Of a stretch of 11,523 nucleotides of DNA, positions 5,891 through 11,523 are shown piece after piece. The stretch is from Candidatus Segatella violae (GTDB taxonomy: Bacteria; Bacteroidota; Bacteroidia; Bacteroidales; Bacteroidaceae): contig DJSH01000011.1 in assembly GCA_002440225.1 (NCBI GenBank), forward strand, positions 24,016-35,538, given 5' to 3'. Under the pieces are notes generated by a model that was not told where the DNA came from, did not search any database, and was given only the letters and a program-made list of their open reading frames with translations. The position numbers and the translations under genes were made by a program. Every line of letters starts with the position of its first letter. Within the stretch, counting starts at the first letter, position 1.

Positions 5891-8800
5891 TTACTTCACC
5901 CATTCCATTAAGTCATCGTAGTTGGTCACCTTGTGGTAGTATATCCCCGAACCCGACAACTGCTCGAAGAGCTTGTCGGCACAGGCTATCTTGCCTTTCT
6001 CTATCTCTCGCAAGTCCAGCGAAGACATGCTGCCCTTGGTCTCGGCTACGAAATAAACGTGCTTCACCGTGCCCTCCTTGAAGGCGATTGCCCAGTCGGG
6101 AGAGTAATTGCCCACTGGGGTAGGGATATGGAAACCCTTTGGCAACTTGGCATAGACGGCTACATCGGTACTCGTGTCGAGGTTTTCCACAAACTTGCGC
6201 TCCACGCTCTGTATCGCCGTTCCGTCGGTGAAGACATAATCCACGATGCTCTTCTTGCCCTCGTAAGCCTTGTCCAGGGAGGTATGCTTTTCCTCCGTGA
6301 AGATGGCGGAATCGTAGCTGCCCTCTATCTCGTTGTAGCTGATGTGGTCCACGATGATGGTTGCCTTCTGCTCCAGTATCAATCGACTCACTCGGCGGAT
6401 GAACTCCTCAGGGTTCATCTTGTACATGTCGAACTTGCTCGGCAGGATGCTTGTCAGGATGGTGGCGATGGTCTTGCGGGTCAACTTGGTGTTGGCGGCA
6501 ATCTTGCCTAATAGGTCGTACTTCACGGTACTCACCACGTCGGTGTTCAAGTCGTCGTGCTGCATCTCCTCCTGCACCATCATGCCTTTGCCGCCGTGCC
6601 CCATGTCATCGTGCTTCAGGTCGTCTCGCTGTACGCCTCTCGTCACCACATAACTCAACTGCGAGACGTTCAGCTCCTTATCGATGGCTGCCACCGCTTT
6701 CTCTATCAGCTCCTTGCTGTCGAAGCTCACGGTGTAGGCATACTTGTGGTTGATGCGGTTCCAAAGTTCCTGGAACTCCTTCTTGTTGAAGTTCTCGTTC
6801 AGCTTATTTTCTGGTGTCTGCGGTTTGCTGCCGTCCTCTATCATGCCGTCGAGTGCCGATGGATTCCAAATGCCCTGTACCAACTTGTGAATCCACTTGC
6901 CGTAAGGCTGAATCTCCGTAGGCAGTGCGGCGAGGGTGCCGTCGGCTGAGGCTGTGCGATAGGCATCGGTTACATGGTTGTCGGCATCAATGTAGCTGTT
7001 GGTGGCAAGATAGAAGTATATCTTGTTCGCCTCCTGCTTGGTGATGCTGTGGCGGCTGCCGTCCTCGATGGTGAAGGTCTTGCCCTCGAAATACTCTGGG
7101 TCGGCTACCTTCGGACGGTCGTACAGGTCTTCCGAGATATTCTTCTGCAGGTCGCTCACGAAGTCGGCGTAGCCCTCCGAGGCGATGACGGTGAGGCGGT
7201 TGATGTTGTGAACCTGACCTTGCAGGGTGTCGGCATCCTGTCTGATGCCCTTGTTATCTACGCAGAGGCGCAAGCCACGTCCCACCTCCTGTCGCTTCTG
7301 CGAGATGCTGTTGGCTTGGCGAAGCGAACAAATCTGGAAGATGTTCGGGTTGTCCCATCCTTCCCTCAGGGCGGAGTGGGAGAAGATGAAGCGCACGGGC
7401 GAATAGGTGGGGTCGAGGCTCAAGAGTCGCTCCTTGTCCTTCATGATGAGGTCGTAGGCTGATACGTCGTCGCTGCCTTCTCCCTTCTTGTCGCCGCTGT
7501 CCTTCACTCGCTTGGTCTTCGGGTCGATGGAGAAATAGCCTTCGTGGGTCTTGCCTACGGAAATGCAGCTGAGATACTGCATGTAGGCAGGGTCGTACAT
7601 GTTCTGGTTCTCGTTCAGTTCGGCACGATACTCCTGTTCGAATATCTCGCCATATCTGCCGAGCATGGCGTTGCCGTCCTCGTCGTACTGTCGGTACTTC
7701 GCTACTTCGTCGATGAAGAAGAGCGAGAGGCACTTGATGCCACGGTGGAAGAGCTGGCTCTCCTTGCGGAAGTGTGCCTTGATGGTCTCTCGTATCTGGA
7801 TGCGAGCCTTGTGGTCGGCGGTTACGTTGCCGATTACTTCCTTCAACAGGAGGGTTACGCCGTTGCCGAATTTTACTTGACTACGGGCTGGGTGCAGACT
7901 ATCTACTACGATGTCGGTAATCTGAAAGCCCTTGTATTGCTCCATGAATCCCGACTCGCTGTAGAGGTCGTCGCCCTCGCCGAGTTTCTTGTAGATGCGC
8001 TTGATGGTGCCTGAGCCTTGGCTCTGTTGCTCCATCTCCAGGCGCACTTGCGGTGCCTTGTCCTTGGAGAGCAGGAGTTCGGCGAAGTAGATGTAGCTGT
8101 CGGTTCCCTTCAGGTTCTTCAGTTCGAAGCCCACCACCTCTATCTTTTTTACGAGTTTATGGTTGTAGGCATCGAGGGCGTCGAGCACATACACCGTGTT
8201 GTGGTGCTCCTTGTGGGTGGCGGAGTAGTTGAGCGTAAAGAGGGGATTGAAGGCTTTGAGGGCAGTCTGCGTAGCGGAACCTCCCATCTTCTGCGGTTCG
8301 TCGAGGATGATGATAGGGTTGTTGGCGGCGAGCACGGCGATAGGTTTGCGGGAGCCAAACTCGTCTCGCTCGCTGTTGATGATGCGAGCCGCCTTGTTCT
8401 TTGCTCCCTCCTTCATCGTGTTGAATGCCTGGGTGTTGATGATCATCACGCTGATGTCGTTAGACTGCGAGAAGGTGTCGATGTCGTTGAGGCTGCTGCT
8501 GTCATAGATGAAGTAGCGAGCCTTCTTGCCGTACTGCTCCATGAAGTGATCGACGGTGATGTCGAAGCTCTTCTTCACGCCTTCTCGGATGGCGACGCTT
8601 GGCACCACCACGATAAACTTGGTCCAACCATAGTGCTTGTTCAACTCGAACATGGTCTTGATATAGACGTAGGTCTTTCCTGTACCGGTCTCCATCTCCA
8701 CGTCGAGCTGACAGGCACCGAGCTTATCCACGAGTTTTTCGTCTTGGTGGATGTTGTTGGCGAGTTGCACTTGTCGGATGTTGTCGAAGAGCGTTACCTT

Positions 8801-9061
8801 GTCGATGGCGAGACGGTTGTTCTTATAGCCCAAGCCGTTGTCGGCTTCATTGTCAGAACCGTTGGCGAAGAAACTTTTTTCTGCGGTGTAGAGACTAGTT
8901 TGCACCAACTTGATGTGTTGGCTCTTGCTATCCACGACATACAGCTTTCCCTTGTCCATCTTGTAGGTCAAGTTGGCTTGGTTAGGCTGTCCCTTGAAGA
9001 CATCCACCACGCTCTGCACGGCATCCGTTTGGTATTGTTGAATCTTAAACTTTAGTTTCAT
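5891..9061 (-). CDS. res: Type III restriction endonuclease, Res subunit
   Basis: 1056 residues. The N-terminal half is an SF2 helicase-like motor: METGTGKT (Walker A, about 123-130), VVVPSVAIREGV (motif Ia region), IIILDEPQKMGG (DEPQ at 254-257, the type III/DEAD-like Walker B), TLNYSATH (motif III), SHSALREGWDNPN (562-573, motif V) and QEVGRGLRL (591-599, motif VI). The C-terminus carries the nuclease: YSPDWAIAF (P988, D989) and FVAETKG (E1007, K1009), i.e. PD-(D/E)xK. Type III Res works only with Mod: it hydrolyses ATP, slides or translocates on DNA and cuts about 25-27 bp from an unmethylated site when two sites are in suitable orientation. Frame and all motifs are intact. I start at ATG 9061 (MKLKFKIQQYQTDAV); an upstream TTG at 9070 in frame would add only three residues. 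Downstream of mod on the same strand, separated by the 209-bp hairpin-rich gap. Confidence 0.95.
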   Translation of the reverse strand: MKLKFKIQQYQTDAVQSVVDVFKGQPNQANLTYKMDKGKLYVVDSKSQHIKLVQTSLYTAEKSFFANGSDNEADNGLGYKNNRLAIDKVTLFDNIRQVQLANNIHQDEKLVDKLGACQLDVEMETGTGKTYVYIKTMFELNKHYGWTKFIVVVPSVAIREGVKKSFDITVDHFMEQYGKKARYFIYDSSSLNDIDTFSQSNDISVMIINTQAFNTMKEGAKNKAARIINSERDEFGSRKPIAVLAANNPIIILDEPQKMGGSATQTALKAFNPLFTLNYSATHKEHHNTVYVLDALDAYNHKLVKKIEVVGFELKNLKGTDSYIYFAELLLSKDKAPQVRLEMEQQSQGSGTIKRIYKKLGEGDDLYSESGFMEQYKGFQITDIVVDSLHPARSQVKFGNGVTLLLKEVIGNVTADHKARIQIRETIKAHFRKESQLFHRGIKCLSLFFIDEVAKYRQYDEDGNAMLGRYGEIFEQEYRAELNENQNMYDPAYMQYLSCISVGKTHEGYFSIDPKTKRVKDSGDKKGEGSDDVSAYDLIMKDKERLLSLDPTYSPVRFIFSHSALREGWDNPNIFQICSLRQANSISQKRQEVGRGLRLCVDNKGIRQDADTLQGQVHNINRLTVIASEGYADFVSDLQKNISEDLYDRPKVADPEYFEGKTFTIEDGSRHSITKQEANKIYFYLATNSYIDADNHVTDAYRTASADGTLAALPTEIQPYGKWIHKLVQGIWNPSALDGMIEDGSKPQTPENKLNENFNKKEFQELWNRINHKYAYTVSFDSKELIEKAVAAIDKELNVSQLSYVVTRGVQRDDLKHDDMGHGGKGMMVQEEMQHDDLNTDVVSTVKYDLLGKIAANTKLTRKTIATILTSILPSKFDMYKMNPEEFIRRVSRLILEQKATIIVDHISYNEIEGSYDSAIFTEEKHTSLDKAYEGKKSIVDYVFTDGTAIQSVERKFVENLDTSTDVAVYAKLPKGFHIPTPVGNYSPDWAIAFKEGTVKHVYFVAETKGSMSSLDLREIEKGKIACADKLFEQLSGSGIYYHKVTNYDDLMEWVK
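6542..6631 (-). other. His/Asp/Met-rich insert in Res
   Basis: About residues 811-840 of Res are strikingly rich in His, Asp, Met and Gly, with the block KHDDM near the start and MQHDDL near the end around HGGKGMM. It lies between the motor and the nuclease domain in a region with no recognisable fold. It may be a flexible linker or a metal-binding patch; function unknown. Confidence 0.3.
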
Positions 9062-9089
9062 AATCAGCAAAGTTTTTACTTTTTCTAGA

Positions 9090-9260
9090 TTCCGTTAGGC
9101 GTTTCTGCGGATTTGTAATCCGCAGTCAAAAATGTTCGACCACTATTATGGGGATTTGTAATCCCCTTATCTCTTATTCAGCGGATAGCAAATCCGCAAA
9201 ATAAATAGGTTAGGACGTTTTTTGACGACGGATTGCAAATCCGTCGGAACGCCTACGGAA
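9090..9260. repeat. Compound cruciform element: outer inverted repeat enclosing four hairpins
   Basis: The element fills the gap between mod and res. Outer arms: TTCCGT+AGGCGTT (9090-9103, one bulged T at 9096) pair with AACGCCTACGGAA (9248-9260), 13 bp. Inside are four hairpins: CTGCGGATT/AATCCGCAG (9105-9113 with 9117-9125, loop TGT), GGGGATT/AATCCCC (9150-9156 with 9160-9166, loop TGT), GCGGAT/ATCCGC (9181-9186 with 9192-9197, loop AGCAA) and CGACGGATT/AATCCGTCG (9226-9234 with 9238-9246, loop GCA). The core GGATT..AATCC is constant while outer arm bases differ but always match each other. This resembles REP/BIME-type palindromic repeats, which in Bacteroidota are often spread by Y1 (RAYT) transposases; no such transposase is in the window. 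In the mod-res transcript it may affect Res level; inference. Confidence 0.75.
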
Positions 9261-9270
9261 CTCCTGAAAT

Positions 9271-11274
9271 TTACAATATCTTTGTGACTGTATCGGGAGA
9301 ATAAGTCTTGAAGATTTGCTCGAAGTTTGTAGCCGTGGCATCGTTCTTCATGCTGGTGTCACGGAGCACGGCGTAGGCTGGTTGCATCTTGGCGATGGCA
9401 GTCACCACCTCGTCGGTCACGTCCATGTCGAAGCAAGCCACGAGGTAGCCTTCGGCAACATTGTAGATGGTCTTGCCATCCACCGTTGTCGATTCTATCT
9501 TCGAGTCGAGGGTAGCGCCAAGTTCGAGCATCACTTGGAAGAGCAAGTCTTCGCCTGTTCGGTCGGACTTCACGTTGTCAACCTGAGTAAAGAGGTCGGC
9601 TTGCGAAATGTCCTTTGGAGAATAATAGATGTTCTCCATGTTGGTAGAGTCGAGCTTCAAGACACGGAAACCAGTGTCGAGGTCTTGGGTGGTCAAAGGA
9701 GTTTCCTCCTTGATTTTCTTGCCAGCACGACGAATTCGCTCCTTGCCGATTTCGCAGATGGTGTGAGGCTTGCCTATGGAATCGAGAAAAGCAATTGCAT
9801 TTTTTGCTGTTTTCTTAGCTTTGTCTTTAGCCGTTTCAAGAATCTTGTCTATATTCTCGGGAATTTGCACAAGTATGAATTTTGCACATAATTCGGAGTG
9901 CTTGCTATTGATGCGCATTGCGGCTTCTGCCGATGAACCACTACCAGAGAAGAAATCTAAGATATAATCATCTTTTTCTATGACAAAATTGAATAGTCTG
10001 CCAAGTATGGTTGTTGACTTTGGGTTTTGGAAAATATCTCTTGCCATAAGTGATTCGAATTGTTTGGTTGAGGAACGTCCATCTTCATAGATGACAGAGC
10101 GTAATACATCTTTTGCATTTTCCAATCTTTTCTTTGGCTTTATCAGAGTTGTTTCATCAGCCCCGAACATTATGTCATTGTCCTCAATCATTCTTCTCAT
10201 CGTTTCTTCTGGAAATCTAAACCCTTTATCCGGAATCTTGCAAGGCTTATGTGTTATAGGGTGTAGTATGGTGTATTTATATCCACCAAATGTAGTGTTG
10301 GCAATATCCCCATCATGGAAGACTCCTTTTTCGTCAACATTGTCATAATGGGTTACGCCTTTCAGTATTTCTTTATTTTCTTTAATCCATTCACGCAGTT
10401 TGATTTGTATGTTGGCAATGTCTTCTTGATACTGTTCTTTTAGTTCTTGATATTTCTTTTGAATGAGTTTTGCCTTTTCACTGTCTGCATACCAGTATTC
10501 TTGTGCATCTTTGTTCTTGCAGTAACAAAGAATGTATTCATGTTCTGTGTTTATTTGTCTTGGATTGTTGTCTGTCGCTGTTTGTAAAACAACACATCCT
10601 GTAAAGTTTGAAGCTCCAAAGATTTCATCGCAAACTTTATGAAGATTTGCAACTTCGTGGTCATCAATAGAAATGAATATAACCCCATCTTCTTTGAGAA
10701 AATCTCTTGCAACTTTCAGTCTTGGATAAATCATATTCAACCAATCAGTATGGAATCTACCATTCGATTCCATATTGGTGCTTAGTCGGTTACCTTGCTC
10801 GTCAAATTGCTCACTAAGTTCAAGATAATCGTTTATCTCTTCGGCAAAGTTATCTCCATAAATAAAATCTTTTCCTGTATTGTAAGGCGGGTCGATGTAA
10901 ATCATTTTCACCTTGTGGAGGTAAGTCTCTTTGAGACACTTCAACACATCGAGGTTGTCGCCCTCGATATAAAGGTTTTGGGTATGGTCGAAGTCAACGC
11001 TCTCTTCACGACAAGGGCGAAGGGTGGCATTGATAGGGGAGTTGGCAAGGAGAATCGCCTTGCTCTTGTCGGGCCAAGTAAACTGATAGCGCTCCGCACG
11101 TTCCGACATGATGCTGTCGGAAAGGTTCTGCTTCAATTTCTCGAAATCTATCAGATGCTTGAGCTGACCACTCTTTTCATCCACGGTCTCTGTTACGCAG
11201 TCGGGAAACAACTGCGCAATCTTCTGAATGTTGTCTTCCACGCCATTGGCGCTTTGCATTCTTAGCTTTTCCAT
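9271..11274 (-). CDS. mod: Type III DNA methyltransferase, Mod subunit (beta-class, N6-adenine)
   Basis: 667 residues from the ATG at 11274 (MEKLRMQS), which fits the usual start of this family (M-KLKMQS...); the in-frame ATG at 11376 would add 34 residues unlike the family and is rejected. Conserved blocks in order: RYQFTWPDK (N-terminal family block), LRPCREESVDFD, NLYIEGDNLDVLK, MIYIDPPYNTGKDF (DPPY at 128-131, catalytic motif IV), GRFHTDWLNMIYPRL, GVIFISIDDHE, then the variable specificity region, IFQNPKS (motif X-like) and YILDFFSGSGSS (motif I, AdoMet binding, about 437-448). DPPY before FxGxG defines the beta class. Mod alone methylates adenine on one strand of an asymmetric site and gives Res its specificity. 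Residues about 257-304 form a charged, probably helical insert within the specificity region. The gene is mosaic in base composition (see separate entry). Stop at 9271-9273, 10 bases from the cruciform element; res follows in the same transcript. Confidence 0.95.
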   Translation of the reverse strand: MEKLRMQSANGVEDNIQKIAQLFPDCVTETVDEKSGQLKHLIDFEKLKQNLSDSIMSERAERYQFTWPDKSKAILLANSPINATLRPCREESVDFDHTQNLYIEGDNLDVLKCLKETYLHKVKMIYIDPPYNTGKDFIYGDNFAEEINDYLELSEQFDEQGNRLSTNMESNGRFHTDWLNMIYPRLKVARDFLKEDGVIFISIDDHEVANLHKVCDEIFGASNFTGCVVLQTATDNNPRQINTEHEYILCYCKNKDAQEYWYADSEKAKLIQKKYQELKEQYQEDIANIQIKLREWIKENKEILKGVTHYDNVDEKGVFHDGDIANTTFGGYKYTILHPITHKPCKIPDKGFRFPEETMRRMIEDNDIMFGADETTLIKPKKRLENAKDVLRSVIYEDGRSSTKQFESLMARDIFQNPKSTTILGRLFNFVIEKDDYILDFFSGSGSSAEAAMRINSKHSELCAKFILVQIPENIDKILETAKDKAKKTAKNAIAFLDSIGKPHTICEIGKERIRRAGKKIKEETPLTTQDLDTGFRVLKLDSTNMENIYYSPKDISQADLFTQVDNVKSDRTGEDLLFQVMLELGATLDSKIESTTVDGKTIYNVAEGYLVACFDMDVTDEVVTAIAKMQPAYAVLRDTSMKNDATATNFEQIFKTYSPDTVTKIL
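9780..10900 (-). other. AT-rich core of mod, candidate exchanged segment
   Basis: Hand counts of 60-base lines give about 30-37% GC at 9781, 9961, 10381, 10441, 10681 and 10861, against 53-63% at 9361, 9421 and 9721 and 55% at 10981. The low-GC block covers about residues 125-498 of Mod, i.e. from the DPPY motif through the specificity region to beyond FSGSG. Codon choice shifts with it. Edges look sharp near 9780 and more gradual near 10900-10960. Consistent with recombination of a foreign methyltransferase/specificity core between conserved ends. Confidence 0.6.
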
Positions 11275-11523
11275 TTGCTTGTTAGCTCTTTTCTTGTTAG
11301 TCACTATATATAATAAGGTATAGCAACAAACCTCGAAACGAGCTTCCTGGGGTAGGGGTACGACAATCCCTGACACGGAGAAACTTGCCTCAACGTCTTT
11401 TGCTATAGCTGTAGGGTTGCGTAAGGAACTAAATCGTTATCGGAGTAAAACGGGCATCGACCGAGCATATTGGCATGAGCCAATTCTCAAAAAAGCCTAT
11501 CTGGAGTGAAGACAAAGAAGAAG
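11275..11523. other. Divergent flank upstream of mod, no assignable gene
   Basis: On the plus strand a frame is open from 11324 to a TGA at 11507-11509 (61 codons), containing LRKELNRYRSKTGIDRAYW and ending KKAYLE. It has no ATG; a TTG at 11417 is possible. I recognise no family; it could be a remnant or chance. A perfect dyad ATTGGC/GCCAAT (11469-11474 with 11479-11484) lies in it. On the minus strand no full -33/-7 promoter for mod is evident; a TTTG near 11323-11330 with an AT-rich run after it is the weak best candidate. Confidence 0.25.

Noticed and set aside
8018..9055. A 345-codon plus-strand open frame opposite res
   Set aside because: It lies wholly antisense to Res, whose motor motifs are intact in the other frame; the translation is His/Val/Leu-rich without motifs, as expected from a GC-rich antisense shadow.
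9062..9070. TTG at 9070 as the start of Res
   Set aside because: It adds only three residues; the ATG at 9061 begins the family-like MKLKFKIQQYQ.
9105..9246. CRISPR array
   Set aside because: The repeated units are short hairpins with variable arms and irregular spacing (45, 31 and 45 bp), no constant repeat-spacer pattern and no cas genes.
11275..11376. Longer Mod start at the ATG at 11376
   Set aside because: The extra 34 residues do not resemble Mod proteins, while MEKLRMQS at 11274 matches the usual N-terminus.
1..11523. tRNA, rRNA or known riboswitch
   Set aside because: No cloverleaf, CCA-ended element or recognisable aptamer core was seen in the intergenic regions on either strand.

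Overview
The window looks like chromosomal DNA of a Bacteroidota, most likely a gut or oral Prevotella/Segatella-type Bacteroidales. Five recognisable promoters carry the Bacteroidota -7 element TAnnTTTG, four of them with a TTG/TTTG -33 element exactly 20 bases upstream. Leaders are A-rich rather than Shine-Dalgarno-like, and the proteins (GH31 tail, MLFRKIE-type ATPase start, Mod/Res) read like Bacteroidales homologues. The assignment is by pattern recognition only; no search was run.

Layout: (1) 1-274: the 3' end of a plus-strand GH31-type glycosidase and its terminator. (2) 288-448: the promoter and first 26 codons of a Bacteroidales AAA+ ATPase (DUF4143 type), broken after the N-terminus and preceded by a 33-bp-spaced triple repeat. 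(3) 477-1688 (-): a four-TM calcineurin-like metallophosphoesterase. (4) 1805-3191 (+): an AT-richer gene for a membrane-anchored DUF1963/YwqG-like protein, with a perfect 10-bp palindrome touching its -33 box. (5) 3289-4482 (-): a Bcr/CflA-type MFS drug exporter, convergent with the previous gene. (6) 4806-5639 (+): a secreted protein that looks like a metallo-beta-lactamase fold with a degraded metal site, followed by a strong two-way terminator. (7) 5891-11274 (-): a type III restriction-modification operon, mod then res. (8) 11275-11523: divergent flank with no assignable gene.

The only clear multi-gene system is the type III R-M locus. Mod (beta-class adenine methyltransferase with DPPY and FSGSG motifs) should recognise and methylate the site and supply specificity to Res (SF2 translocase plus PD-ExK nuclease), giving phage or foreign-DNA defence. 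Two features of this locus stand out. The mod-res gap is filled by a compound cruciform: four GGAT(T)/(A)ATCC hairpins with different but internally matched outer arms, enclosed in a 13-bp outer inverted repeat. A related hairpin lies beyond the res 3' end. Second, the middle of mod (about 9780-10900) is about 30-37% GC by hand count in sampled lines, while the mod ends and res are about 53-63%, suggesting a swapped methyltransferase/specificity core. I did not find evidence for an entirely new multi-gene system; the best leads are the cruciform element, the mosaic mod, the secreted degenerate MBL-like protein and the operator-controlled membrane YwqG protein.
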